The notes: generated by a model not told the origin, from the letters alone. 38,523 nucleotides of DNA from an uncultured Bacteroidales bacterium (GCA_937891905.1 CALATT010000023.1:1-38523), one strand, 5' to 3'. Counted from the first letter of the stretch, positions 22,072 to 31,371 are shown. Numbers and translations are program-made.

Positions 22072-24369
22072 TTAGAGTCGTTCCAGTTTGGCATGGGAGA
22101 GGAGGAGGGTTTTGGTTCCTACCTTATCGAAAGCTATTTCTATCTTATCATTCTCCGTCACCAAGTCACGATAGACACGATTGACCGTTCCAGGGCCAAA
22201 GACCTTGTGCTCTATTCGTTCTCCTGCACTATATATTGACTCAATAGGCATGACCTGATTGGTAGTAGTGCGGGTGGGTATGGATGGTTGTGGTTGCGCC
22301 GCTTGGGTGCGAGTGGTAGTAGGGCGCTCGTATGAGTTAGAGCGGAAAGGTGTGCCCCAAGTGGTATTACCGCTCCATCGTGTGGTGGATGGTTGTGGGT
22401 TATTTTTCAGGATTTGCACATAGGCGCGATCAATATCATTGAGGAAACGGCTTGGCGAATTGAAGGTTATTTGTCCGTTTCTGAATCGCTGGCGTGCATA
22501 TGATACGACACAAGTTTGCATTGCTCGTGTGATAGCGACATAGAAGAGGCGGCGTTCCTCTTCTATTTCATATTGGGTAGTGCAGAACTGAGAGGGGAAA
22601 AGATTTTCCTCCAATCCTACAATATAGACGACAGGGAATTCCAATCCTTTGGCTGCATGTACTGTCATGAGTGTTACGCGATTAGTGGTATCTGCTTGAT
22701 TATCATCTTGATCGGTCATGAGACTTACTTCGCTCAAGAAATCAGTGATGGGTGTATAATCAATTCCCTCATTGGCTCTTTGTGTGACAAACTCGCGGAT
22801 GGCATTGAGTAATTCCTGCACATTTTGTGCTCGGTCTATTCCTTCTGTTGTTCGGTCCATCATCAGGGCGGTAGTCACTCCTGTTTGACGCAAAAGCATT
22901 TCGGCGAAACGGAAGGCATCCATTTCTTCGCTCTGCACAGCCATTTCGTCTATCATGGCAGCGAAGGCACTTATTTTCTTTCTCATTGGTCCGCTCATCT
23001 CGAGTGGATAATCATCTGGGTGGCGCATCACTTCGAGATAGGATTGATTATTCTCGATGGCACATAGTGTGACTTTCTTCATTGTAGTATCTCCGATACC
23101 TCTTGAAGGGAAGGTGAGTGCTCGCAGTAGTGCTTCGTTATCTTTGGGATTGACAGCTAAGCGGAAGTAGGCAAGTGTATCTTTTATCTCTTTTCGCTGA
23201 TAGAAGGAAGTGCCTCCATAGATACGATAAGGAATATTATTTTTACGCAATTCGCCCTCAAACGCTCGTGATTGTGCGTTTGTTCGATAGAGAACAGCTA
23301 TATCCTCGTATGAAAGGTTTCGGGCGGTATTACGCTTCTCGCGCATAATCATTTCCACGATGCCTGTAGCCTCCGCACGATCATCAACGAATGCTTTGAG
23401 TCCAAGGGGTGAACCTTCTTCTCCCTCCGAATAAACATTCTTTTTTATCTGATGTATATTATTATGAATGAGCGAATTAGCTGCATTCACTATGTTTTGT
23501 GTGGAGCGGTAGTTGCGCTCCAATTTGAAGAGTTTAGCTTGTGGGTATTGCCGCTGAAAATTGAGTATATTGCTTATATCTGCTCCGCGGAAGGAGTATA
23601 TTGACTGCGCATCGTCTCCCACGACGCATATATTCTGCTGCGGATGTGCAAGGCGCTTGACGAGTAGGTACTGTACATAATTAGTATCTTGGTACTCATC
23701 TACCAAAATATATTTGAATTGCTGTTGGTATCTATCGCAGGCTTCTGGACAGGTATCCATTAATCGCAACATATTGATGAGGATATCATCAAAATCCATT
23801 GCGTTAGCTGCTATGAGTCTGCTTTGGTAGATAGAATAGACAGTAGCGAGTTCGTACATTCGTGCTTCGCGGTCCTCTTTGAGTAGATGCTGATTAGCGC
23901 CGTATTGTGCTGGGCTGATGCATCGGTTTTTTGCCATGGATATGCGCCCGAGTACGGCAGAAGACTTATATATTTTCTCATCGAGTCCTCGCTCTTTGCA
24001 TATGGCTTTGATGAGTGATTTGCTATCGGCTGTATCGTAGATGGTGAATGCAGAGGTATATCCGAGTAGGTCTGCATATGGGCGTATGAGGTGTACGCAT
24101 ACGCTGTGGAAGGTGCCCATTGTGAGGTATCGTGCATCTTGTGCAGGGACGAGTTTGAGGATGCGCTCTTTCATTTCTCGTGCGGCCTTGTTGGTGAAAG
24201 TGAGTGCCATTATTTGCCCTGCAGGTATTCCCTGCTGCAGCATATATGCGATGCGATAGGTGAGCACTCGCGTTTTTCCCGAGCCTGCTCCAGCGACTAT
24301 GAGTGATGGACCTTCAGTCGCCTCAACTGCCTTGCGCTGTATTTCATTGAGATTATCCAGAAAATGCAT
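22072..24369 (-). CDS. ATP-dependent DNA helicase of the UvrD/PcrA family
   Basis: A 765-residue superfamily 1A helicase. Motifs in order: QRKAVEA (Q motif), AGAGSGKTR (Walker A), VDEYQDTN (Walker B), GDDAQSIYSFRGAD (III), NYRSTQNI (IV), TVHAAKGLEFPVVYIVGLE (V) and RLFYVAITRA (VI). The C-terminus keeps the Tudor-like FGPGTVNRVYRD segment of PcrA, which contacts RNA polymerase. Its roles are nucleotide excision and mismatch repair, replication restart and possibly transcription-coupled repair. The ATG at 24367-24369 gives the usual N-terminus (MHFLDNLNEIQ) and leaves a 20-nt leader behind the promoter. It is convergent with the regulator gene, 54 nt apart. Confidence 0.96.
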   Translation of the reverse strand: MHFLDNLNEIQRKAVEATEGPSLIVAGAGSGKTRVLTYRIAYMLQQGIPAGQIMALTFTNKAAREMKERILKLVPAQDARYLTMGTFHSVCVHLIRPYADLLGYTSAFTIYDTADSKSLIKAICKERGLDEKIYKSSAVLGRISMAKNRCISPAQYGANQHLLKEDREARMYELATVYSIYQSRLIAANAMDFDDILINMLRLMDTCPEACDRYQQQFKYILVDEYQDTNYVQYLLVKRLAHPQQNICVVGDDAQSIYSFRGADISNILNFQRQYPQAKLFKLERNYRSTQNIVNAANSLIHNNIHQIKKNVYSEGEEGSPLGLKAFVDDRAEATGIVEMIMREKRNTARNLSYEDIAVLYRTNAQSRAFEGELRKNNIPYRIYGGTSFYQRKEIKDTLAYFRLAVNPKDNEALLRALTFPSRGIGDTTMKKVTLCAIENNQSYLEVMRHPDDYPLEMSGPMRKKISAFAAMIDEMAVQSEEMDAFRFAEMLLRQTGVTTALMMDRTTEGIDRAQNVQELLNAIREFVTQRANEGIDYTPITDFLSEVSLMTDQDDNQADTTNRVTLMTVHAAKGLEFPVVYIVGLEENLFPSQFCTTQYEIEEERRLFYVAITRAMQTCVVSYARQRFRNGQITFNSPSRFLNDIDRAYVQILKNNPQPSTTRWSGNTTWGTPFRSNSYERPTTTRTQAAQPQPSIPTRTTTNQVMPIESIYSAGERIEHKVFGPGTVNRVYRDLVTENDKIEIAFDKVGTKTLLLSHAKLERL

Positions 24370-24388
24370 AGTAATACGAATTGATGTG

Positions 24389-24419
24389 CAAAAGTACAAA
24401 AAAAAAATGACATATGCAA
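24389..24419 (-). promoter_or_regulatory. Promoter of the UvrD/PcrA helicase gene
   Basis: Minus strand: TTGCATATGTC starts at 24419 and TACTTTTG occupies 24389-24396, spacing 23 nt. It is divergent from the rsmF promoter 40 nt away. Confidence 0.88.
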
Positions 24420-24460
24420 GGAGGGAGGGTTTGGAGGTAATACTTTTTTTTCAAAAAAAA

Positions 24461-24491
24461 TTGCATATTCCAAAAAAAAGCAGTACTTTTG
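24461..24491 (+). promoter_or_regulatory. Promoter of the RsmF-like gene
   Basis: TTGCATATTCC starts at 24461 and TACTTTTG occupies 24484-24491, spacing 23 nt. Transcription should start around 24496-24498, only four to six bases before the ATG. Confidence 0.85.
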
Positions 24492-24501
24492 CAGTCGATT
24501 T

Positions 24502-25845
24502 ATGTTACCTATTGAGTTTATAGACAATATGCACAAGGAGATGGGTAGCGAGGCAGAGTTGCTGCTTCGTGCTTTGGAGAGCGAGCCTATCACGAGTATC
24601 CGACTGAATAGTAAGTTGGATGTGCTGACTTTTGCTTGTGATACAGAGGAAGTTCCATGGCATATTGATGGTTATTATTTGAGCGAGCGTCCTGCATTCA
24701 CATTAGATCCGCTTTTCCATGCGGGTTGCTATTATGTGCAGGAAGCGAGTTCGATGTTTATTCAGCAGGCTTTGGAGCAGTATGTGGATACAGATAGTAT
24801 TGTATTGGATTTGTGTGCTGCGCCTGGTGGTAAATCGACCTTGATAAGTGAGTACTTAGGTAAGGATGGTTTGCTGCTGAGTAATGAGGTTGTGCGTCAG
24901 CGTGTCTTCATACTGAGCGAGAATATTCAGAAATGGGGTAATGGTAATACGGTAGTGACTCATAATAGTGCTGCGGAGTATGGTGAGCGCTGTCATCACT
25001 TATTTGATTGTATATTGGTAGATGCTCCTTGTTCTGGCGAGGGTATGTTCCGCAAGGATGCGAGTGCCCGCGATGAATGGAGTACTCAAGCGGTGAAGCA
25101 TTGTGCTGAGCGTCAGCGTAGTATTTTGGCGGATGTATGGGATGCGCTCAAGCCAGGTGGTGTGCTGCTCTACTCTACTTGCACTTTCAATCGCGAAGAG
25201 AACGAAGATAATGTGCAATGGATATGTGAGGCATTGGGTGCTGAAGTGCTACCTATTGCGTATGAATCTACATGGGGCATTACAGAAGGTAGTGTAGGTT
25301 ACCATTTCTACCCTCATCGTGCGAAAGGGGAAGGTTTTTACTTATGCGCTTTGCGTAAGAATGATGACGAGGAAGTGCGGACGGTGAAGATTAAGACGCC
25401 TAAGAATAGTCCTGCATGTCCTCATCCTGAGTTTTTGGGTGCGATGCGCTCATGGTTGCAGCACCCAGAGGAGTGGGCTATTCGCTATGTGGATCGTTTT
25501 GCGACGGCTTATCCTATTAAATATAAAGAACTGATTGACTGGTTATCCACCCAGCTGACTTGTATTTCTACTGGTTTTGGTTTGGGTGAGGAGCGAGGTC
25601 GTGGTATAGCTCCTCAACATAGTTTGAGTATGGCGAAGGACCTCAATAAAGAAGCTTTTCCTACTGTGGCATTGAGTCGTGAGCAGGCTCTTAGTTATTT
25701 GCGGACCGAGGCTTTGAGCCTTGTCGATGTGCCGCTCGGCCTTTTGCTTTTGACTTATGAGGGTGTGCCGCTCGGTTTCGCGAAGAATGTCGGTAACCGC
25801 CAGAACAACCTTTACCCGAACGAATGGCGTATTCGTCATCTTTAG
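24502..25845 (+). CDS. RsmF/RsmB-like rRNA (cytosine-C5) methyltransferase
   Basis: A 447-residue NOL1/NOP2/Sun-type enzyme. Motifs are DLCAAPGGKSTLI (SAM site), DAPCSGEGMFRKD (motif IV, with a catalytic Cys) and YSTCTFNREENEDNV (motif VI, with the nucleophile Cys). The C-terminal RsmF-type domain ends LGFAKNVGNRQNNLYPNEWRIR, conserved in the family. It makes m5C in 16S rRNA. The start MLPIEFIDNM is the natural family N-terminus although it lies within a few bases of the predicted transcription start. The last 155 nt overlap antisense with the DEAD-box helicase gene. Confidence 0.93.
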   Translation: MLPIEFIDNMHKEMGSEAELLLRALESEPITSIRLNSKLDVLTFACDTEEVPWHIDGYYLSERPAFTLDPLFHAGCYYVQEASSMFIQQALEQYVDTDSIVLDLCAAPGGKSTLISEYLGKDGLLLSNEVVRQRVFILSENIQKWGNGNTVVTHNSAAEYGERCHHLFDCILVDAPCSGEGMFRKDASARDEWSTQAVKHCAERQRSILADVWDALKPGGVLLYSTCTFNREENEDNVQWICEALGAEVLPIAYESTWGITEGSVGYHFYPHRAKGEGFYLCALRKNDDEEVRTVKIKTPKNSPACPHPEFLGAMRSWLQHPEEWAIRYVDRFATAYPIKYKELIDWLSTQLTCISTGFGLGEERGRGIAPQHSLSMAKDLNKEAFPTVALSREQALSYLRTEALSLVDVPLGLLLLTYEGVPLGFAKNVGNRQNNLYPNEWRIRHL

Positions 25846-26983
25846 GTGCTTGTCCTAATTGATCTGGTATAGGTAACAACTCGATTTCTTTTTTTAAGAA
25901 TCGCTCTATTCGTATCCAATATTTTGCATCTTCTGGGCTGACGAGCGTGATCGCTTCGCCGCTATTTTCTGCTCTGGCTGTTCGTCCAATGCGGTGGACA
26001 TAGTCTTCGGGGTCATGCGGAACATCGTAATTGATGACGAGTGGCACATCGGTGACATCTATTCCTCGTGAGACAACATCTGTAGCGACGAGCACATCCA
26101 CTTTTCCATTTCTAAAATCAAGCATGACTTGGTCGCGCTCGTTCTGCTCGAGGTCGGAGTGCATAGCTCTGGCGTCTATTTTGAGTGTTCGCAGTGTGCG
26201 GGTGAGTTCTTTAACGCGCTGTTTCTTGCCAACGAAGACGATGACTTTATTCATCTTTTTGCCTTGCAAAGCCAGTTGTATCATGCCTGTTTTTTGTGCC
26301 TCGTAGAGGTGTACTTTCATTTGGCGGATAGTCTCTGGTGGTCTTGAGACGGCAATCTGCACTTCTTTGGGTTGGCGCATGATGGCTTTTGCCATGCGTC
26401 GTATTTTGTCTGGCATGGTAGCCGAGAACATGATTGTTTGGCGGTCGGCGGGTAGTTTGCGTACGATGGTCATTATATCGTCGTAGAATCCCATGTCGAG
26501 CATTCGGTCTGCTTCGTCCAAGATGAAATATTTGACTCCAGAGAAGTCAATATCGTATATATTCATTTGGCTGAGGAGTCTGCCTGGTGTAGCGATGACG
26601 ATATCTGCTCCTTTCTGAAGTCCTGTGACTTGTGTTCCCCATGCTCCGTTATCTTTGCCTCCATATATAGCGACTGAAGAGAAAGGGACATAAAAACCGA
26701 ATCCTTCCATCTGTTGGTCTATCTGCTGCGCGAGTTCGCGCGTAGGCGCCATGATGATGGCATTGAGTTTATTTGGGTCATGGTTGTCAAAAGCGAGGTT
26801 TGTGAGAAGAGGGAGTATGTATGCAGCAGTTTTTCCCGTGCCTGTTTGTGCGCAGGAGATGACATCGTGTCCCTGCAAGATGACAGGGATAGTGTGCTCT
26901 TGCACGGGTGTACATTCATCAAAATGCATATCCCACAAGGCATCTAATACTTCGTCTGAAAGAGGTAGTTCGTCAAAAAACAT
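25691..26983 (-). CDS. DEAD-box ATP-dependent RNA helicase (RhlE-like)
   Basis: A 430-residue protein starting MFFDELPLSDEVLDAL at 26983. Motifs are PVQEHTIPVILQGHDV (Q motif), AQTGTGKTAAY, PTRELAQQ, TPGRLL, DEADRMLDMGF, SATMP, DVVSRGIDV and HRIGRTARAE. The C-terminal tail (about residue 380 on) is basic and low in complexity (SKAKGRAAHRQGSKPR), as in RhlE-type helicases, which remodel rRNA or mRNA. About 51 residues of this tail are encoded antisense to the conserved C-terminus of the RsmF gene. It is the last gene of the thioredoxin-antiporter-SDR-HAD operon, 14 nt after the HAD gene. Confidence 0.94.
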   Translation of the reverse strand: MFFDELPLSDEVLDALWDMHFDECTPVQEHTIPVILQGHDVISCAQTGTGKTAAYILPLLTNLAFDNHDPNKLNAIIMAPTRELAQQIDQQMEGFGFYVPFSSVAIYGGKDNGAWGTQVTGLQKGADIVIATPGRLLSQMNIYDIDFSGVKYFILDEADRMLDMGFYDDIMTIVRKLPADRQTIMFSATMPDKIRRMAKAIMRQPKEVQIAVSRPPETIRQMKVHLYEAQKTGMIQLALQGKKMNKVIVFVGKKQRVKELTRTLRTLKIDARAMHSDLEQNERDQVMLDFRNGKVDVLVATDVVSRGIDVTDVPLVINYDVPHDPEDYVHRIGRTARAENSGEAITLVSPEDAKYWIRIERFLKKEIELLPIPDQLGQAPKDDEYAIRSGKGCSGGYRHSSRNRAAHPHKSKAKGRAAHRQGSKPRSANN

Positions 26984-26997
26984 ATTCTTTTGGTCTA

Positions 26998-27633
26998 TTA
27001 TTCTTGCTCTTTGAGTGCAGCCAATAACTGGTTGATATCCGCAAAAGTGGTCCATCCTACTATTTGCTCTGCAGCTTGTCTATTGGCTGATAGGTCATCT
27101 ATAAAAACTGTATTATCTGGTGTGCCGCCTATGGCGTCATTGACCCGAACAAATATTTCCGGTTCGGGTTTTGCCATGTGCATTTCTTGGGAGAGGAAGA
27201 ATCGCTCAAAATAGGCATCGAGGTGATAGGTGGTATTGATAAAATCAAAATGGAGGTCATTGCCATTGGATAGCATATAGATGCGATAGCCTTGCTGCCT
27301 AAGTTGCGCCACTATATTGAGTCGCTCTTGGGGCAAATCTGCTACCATGGCCATCCATGCGTCTTTGATATCTTGCTCCGTAGTAGCTGGATGGCAATAA
27401 GGCATAATCTGCGCTACAAACTCTTGCGTAGATATGTTTCCTCGTTCAAAATCCGCCATCAGTTGGCGATTGGCGATGCTAACCGATTTGACTCCTTCTC
27501 CATCCTCATCCATTCCTAACACGGTGCGCATGTTCTCCGCGCCCATCAGTGCTGTAAAAGCATTGACACAACGGGGCACATTGAGGTTGATAAGCACGCC
27601 GCCCAAATCAAAAACGATATTTTTTACTTGCAT
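26998..27633 (-). CDS. HAD superfamily hydrolase (YihX-like phosphatase)
   Basis: A 211-residue protein with the four HAD motifs: I, VFDLGGVLINL (nucleophile Asp; the usual second Asp is Gly, as in YihX-type members); II, MLSNGN; III, the Lys in MAKPEPEIF; IV, VFIDDLSANR. The helical cap lies between motifs I and II. It probably removes phosphate from a sugar phosphate or nucleotide in the cytosol; the substrate cannot be assigned. It sits in a tight operon, 16 nt after the SDR gene and 14 nt before the helicase gene. Confidence 0.92.
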   Translation of the reverse strand: MQVKNIVFDLGGVLINLNVPRCVNAFTALMGAENMRTVLGMDEDGEGVKSVSIANRQLMADFERGNISTQEFVAQIMPYCHPATTEQDIKDAWMAMVADLPQERLNIVAQLRQQGYRIYMLSNGNDLHFDFINTTYHLDAYFERFFLSQEMHMAKPEPEIFVRVNDAIGGTPDNTVFIDDLSANRQAAEQIVGWTTFADINQLLAALKEQE

Positions 27634-27649
27634 GTCTGATTAGGTGTCA

Positions 27650-29209
27650 TTATTTCTCCCATCCCTCAAAGACCTCAGGGCCGTAGGTGTTATCCTCATT
27701 AGGGTCGTGCAGCGGTGCCCATAGTTGTGCAAAGAATGGGTTTTTCTTCGCCACTTTATCCCAATCCCATGGACGAGGTGCTTGTTTTTCTCCTTCGTAT
27801 GGGAAAGGCATATCATATGGTGACCAGTGCCCACCGAGGAGGATGAGTCGTGGTGTAGCAGTGAAGGTATTGCCATTGGCATCTTCCCACTTGAGTGGTG
27901 TATCCCAATCGCCTTGGGCCATCTCGGTAGAGAGACATTTACCTCCGCGGAAGGCCGCAGCGGCTTGCATATCTTCGATGGTGAATAGATTTTTGGGTTT
28001 CTGCTCGTCGTAGCCATGATTTAAGAGTGTGTACTCATTGCTATTATGCGAGAGGTCGGTATTTTTCCAATCAGGAATAGCGTTATAGGCTTCAATGGTA
28101 CCATAATAGGCAGCGATGCGCTTTGCCACTTTTTGCTTTTCTTCTGGTGTACCGTTGACGCTTTTCTTGATCCACCATTGTGTGCCGTGCTCTTTGCTGC
28201 ACGCCATGGCGTACATTGCCAGTTTGACGCAGCGTGGGAAGAGTTTGGCTATTTTGGTTTTTGCAGCGAACTTGATGCCCATTGGTACACTATCGGCTTT
28301 TGCCATTTGGGCGAAGTAGTCCTTAACAGGTATATTGGCACGGAAGTGGAGATAGTTTTCTAATTTATCGCCATCGATGTACCACATTCCGTGGAAGTTA
28401 CGGGTAGTGAACCATTTAGCATTGAATATTTTCTCTGGTTCTGGGCATCCGATACAATCCAGGAGTAGTTGTTCAAACTCATAGTTTGACAGGCGGTATT
28501 GCTCTCCCGAACCGATGTTATAGTAGTTTTTCCAGAATTCAGCGGGCACTTCTGGTCGGCATACGCGTTCCAAGAGTCGTCCACTATCTTCCACAGTAGC
28601 CCATTCGAGTACGCCTCGGATAGGCACATGGAACATTATTGGGTCGTAGTTTTTGAGGATAGCTGGGTATAGGATACCTGATTGGCGTAGGCTTACCCAT
28701 TGCTTGATACCTGAATTGGTGATTATTCGTTCAGCTTCGGCTTTGGTCAGTCCGTAGTGGTCGTATGCCGAGACGCAGATAGGGTCTCCTGCTCGTCCCC
28801 AGTGTAGTGGTTCGCGGCGGTCACCCATTTGTGCGACAGAACCGATATACACCACTTTGGGTTGCTTATCTGCTGGTTGCGCCAAAACAGCTTTGGTGAT
28901 ATTCTCCGCTGCGGTTATATTGGTTCGCAGAGTGGCTTTTGGTCTATAGTCTGCTTGTGGTGAGACCATACCTCCTACATGGAGTACGATATCCGCGCCT
29001 GTTACGCCGCGAAGGATATCGTCATAATTAGTGAGGTCGCCCCAGATGACTTCTAACTGCGATAGAAGTGGTGCGAGTAACTGTTGATTTTTCTTGCTTG
29101 GGCGTGCAAGAATACGGAGGTTATAGTTCTCTGGATAACGCAGTATTTCCTTCATACCTGCGTATCCCATTGTGCCTGTAGCACCTGTAAGAAAGACGGT
29201 AGTCTTCAT
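27650..29209 (-). CDS. Extended SDR (NAD-dependent epimerase-like) with a C-terminal degenerate zinc-ribbon-like domain
   Basis: A 519-residue protein. Residues 1-310 are an extended short-chain dehydrogenase: GATGTMGYAG (NAD(P) loop, residues 9-18), IGSVAQ (catalytic Ser 124) and Y152-G-L-T-K156. Roughly 200 further residues follow. Within them R-GGKCLST (421-428), LKWEDANGNTFTATP (439-453) and LLGGHWSPYD (457-466) match, from memory, a small zinc-ribbon module with pattern GGKCLS...W.C..GH.W......WCP.C, but the Cys/His ligands are replaced (D, N447, S463, D466). The reaction is unknown. Its operon also encodes an antiporter, a thioredoxin, a HAD phosphatase and a helicase. Confidence 0.85.
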   Translation of the reverse strand: MKTTVFLTGATGTMGYAGMKEILRYPENYNLRILARPSKKNQQLLAPLLSQLEVIWGDLTNYDDILRGVTGADIVLHVGGMVSPQADYRPKATLRTNITAAENITKAVLAQPADKQPKVVYIGSVAQMGDRREPLHWGRAGDPICVSAYDHYGLTKAEAERIITNSGIKQWVSLRQSGILYPAILKNYDPIMFHVPIRGVLEWATVEDSGRLLERVCRPEVPAEFWKNYYNIGSGEQYRLSNYEFEQLLLDCIGCPEPEKIFNAKWFTTRNFHGMWYIDGDKLENYLHFRANIPVKDYFAQMAKADSVPMGIKFAAKTKIAKLFPRCVKLAMYAMACSKEHGTQWWIKKSVNGTPEEKQKVAKRIAAYYGTIEAYNAIPDWKNTDLSHNSNEYTLLNHGYDEQKPKNLFTIEDMQAAAAFRGGKCLSTEMAQGDWDTPLKWEDANGNTFTATPRLILLGGHWSPYDMPFPYEGEKQAPRPWDWDKVAKKNPFFAQLWAPLHDPNEDNTYGPEVFEGWEK

Positions 29210-29230
29210 ATATGATAAAACATTTAATTA

Positions 29231-30844
29231 TTATTTCTTTCCAATTCCATCTACTAATTGCTGCCATTTTTGCTTTGCAAATCCCCATGTATCATTGATG
29301 AGTTGTACTCCCCAATGGGTATTTTCCTCGGCCTCTTCCGCTTCGCGTGTTTGTGTAGATAGGATGGCATCGTTATCGGCGATAAGGAGTAGTTGATCGC
29401 CAGGATGCAGTTCTGTTTGTCCCGAAGGGACGAAGAAATCTTCTCCTCGGCGAATCATGATGACCAGCACTTTCTCTGGGAAGACGATATCCTTCAGCAT
29501 ATTGCCATTCGCAAGCATTTGCTCAGTTATTTCCATCTCTGTGGCTGTCGACTCTACTTCTTCTGGCAGGTCGATATCGAAATGCATAAGTTTTTTGACT
29601 GCTATTGGCGGCGTTGCCAATCGCAGTTTCTTAGCCACATTAGACAAGGTGGTACCTTGGATAAGCAGGGAGACGATGGTACAGAGGAAGACGATATTGA
29701 AGATAAGGTTCGCTCCCGGCACATCGTTTGCCTCGCACATGATGGCGAAGATGATAGGCACAGCGCCTTTGAGTCCGACCCAACTGAGTAATGCTTTATC
29801 ATTCGAGCGGAACTGCTTGAAAGGCAGCATACATAGATAGACCGCCAATGGACGCGAGATGAATATCATAACGACGCTGATGATTAAGCATGGGAGTAAC
29901 ACTTCTAATTGAATAAGTTCATGTGGGCGTACCATGAGTCCCAAGACTAAGAAGATGACTAATTGGCTGAGCCATGTGAGTCCATCGAAGAAACTGCGTG
30001 TTTGGCGCTTGCGCGTGAACTTACTATTCCCGATGACGAGTCCGCCGATATAGACGGCGAGGTAGGGATTTCCTTTGAGGTAATAAGTGGCTGAGAAGAT
30101 GAAGATACACGCGGTGAGTACCATTATTGGGTAGAGCGATTCATTGCCCAAATCGGCTTTGCGCATGATGCTAACTATTCCTTTTCCAAACACAAATCCC
30201 ATAACGGCTCCCATCACTAATTGGACTACTATATCTTGCACCACAGAGAGGGCTGTGACTTGACTGCTGGTGGCGGTGATGATACCAATCATCGTGGTTG
30301 TCAGCACATAAGCCATAGGGTCGTTGGCTCCTGATTCTAATTCCAGCAATGGGCGTAGGTTATGCTTGAGACCAATGCCGTTTGTTCGCAAGATGGAGAA
30401 TACAGATGCCGAGTCAGTAGAGGACATCGTGGATGCCATGAGTAGCGCCATGACGATGGTGACGCTGGTGACTGATTGTAGCCAGCCAAAGACGAAATAG
30501 ATTATCACGCCTGTGAATACCATTGTAAGCATGACTCCCAAGGTGGCTAATGTCAATCCTGGCGCCATGACAGAACGGATCTCTGAGAGCTTGGTATCTA
30601 AACCGCCAGAGAAAAGGATGATACACAAGGCGATGGTACCTATCGCTTGTGCCGAGCCCACATTGAGCATATAGCCTACTCCGTCTTCATCTATCAAACT
30701 ACCAATACCGTCGGGGCCGAACAGCATACCCACTGCCAAGAAAAGCAGCAAGGCCGGTACGCCGAATTTATATCCGATTTTATCGGTGAAGATGCTCGCA
30801 AAAAAGAGCATTGAGAGTACTAAAAGAATCAATTCTACTTGCAT
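29231..30844 (-). CDS. K+/H+ (or Na+/H+) antiporter, NhaP2/CvrA type
   Basis: A 537-residue protein with about 12-13 transmembrane helices of the CPA1 family; the helix 5 region LLELESGANDPMAYVL carries the ion-binding ND pair, and ASTMSSTDSASVFSIL precedes it. After the membrane domain comes a cytoplasmic regulatory part with a TrkA_C-like fold (VLVIMIRRGEDFFVPSGQTEL, LHPGDQLLLIAD), as in NhaP2. It exports K+ or Na+ against protons at the inner membrane, for volume and pH control. It lies 20 nt after the thioredoxin gene and 21 nt before the SDR gene in the same operon. Confidence 0.93.
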   Translation of the reverse strand: MQVELILLVLSMLFFASIFTDKIGYKFGVPALLLFLAVGMLFGPDGIGSLIDEDGVGYMLNVGSAQAIGTIALCIILFSGGLDTKLSEIRSVMAPGLTLATLGVMLTMVFTGVIIYFVFGWLQSVTSVTIVMALLMASTMSSTDSASVFSILRTNGIGLKHNLRPLLELESGANDPMAYVLTTTMIGIITATSSQVTALSVVQDIVVQLVMGAVMGFVFGKGIVSIMRKADLGNESLYPIMVLTACIFIFSATYYLKGNPYLAVYIGGLVIGNSKFTRKRQTRSFFDGLTWLSQLVIFLVLGLMVRPHELIQLEVLLPCLIISVVMIFISRPLAVYLCMLPFKQFRSNDKALLSWVGLKGAVPIIFAIMCEANDVPGANLIFNIVFLCTIVSLLIQGTTLSNVAKKLRLATPPIAVKKLMHFDIDLPEEVESTATEMEITEQMLANGNMLKDIVFPEKVLVIMIRRGEDFFVPSGQTELHPGDQLLLIADNDAILSTQTREAEEAEENTHWGVQLINDTWGFAKQKWQQLVDGIGKK

Positions 30845-30864
30845 AGACTAATCATTTGGAAGAG

Positions 30865-31290
30865 TTACTTTTTCTTCTTGAGCAGGAACTCATCGATGAT
30901 TTGAATCATATTCTCCTTTGGGTATAGCCCCTTAAGAATCATAGGTTTTCCCTCTACAGGAATGTATAGAACTTGCGGAATAGAACTAATACCAAAAGCC
31001 ATTGCCAACTCGCGTTCGCGCTCTGTGTCGGCTTTGTAGAAAACAACTTGGTCACAATATGTTTGGCTCAATTCCTCCATGATAGGCGCCAGGCGCTTGC
31101 ATGGGCCACACCAAGTGGTATAGAAATCGATGACACAAGGTTTATCGCCTTTATATTTCCATTCCTTGGAAGTCTTATAGTCAAAAATACGCTCGCGGAA
31201 CTGCGCTGTGGTGATATAAATCACATCTTCTGCCATCACCGATGTGCAGACAAACAGGATGAGTGCTAAACTAAATAATTTCTTTTTCAT
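30865..31290 (-). CDS. Exported thioredoxin-like protein
   Basis: A 141-residue protein: signal peptide KKKLFSLALILFVCTSVMA, then a thioredoxin fold with FYTTWCGPCKRLAPIMEEL (redox-active WCGPC) and the cis-Pro loop ISSIPQVLYI. It should reduce or exchange disulfides in the periplasm. The ATG at 31288-31290 was chosen because the longer frame runs back through the promoter. It is the first gene of a five-gene minus-strand operon. Confidence 0.93.
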   Translation of the reverse strand: MKKKLFSLALILFVCTSVMAEDVIYITTAQFRERIFDYKTSKEWKYKGDKPCVIDFYTTWCGPCKRLAPIMEELSQTYCDQVVFYKADTERERELAMAFGISSIPQVLYIPVEGKPMILKGLYPKENMIQIIDEFLLKKKK

Positions 31291-31340
31291 ATCTATGTTG
31301 GTTTTTATATACAAATTTAGAGTGCAAAACCTTTGCGGTG

Positions 31341-31371
31341 CAAAGGTACAACTTTTTTTGCATATATGCAA
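31341..31371 (-). promoter_or_regulatory. Promoter of the thioredoxin operon
   Basis: Minus strand: TTGCATATATGCAA, a perfect 14-bp palindrome, starts at 31371, and TACCTTTG occupies 31341-31348; spacing 23 nt. The leader is about 45 nt. Confidence 0.9.
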
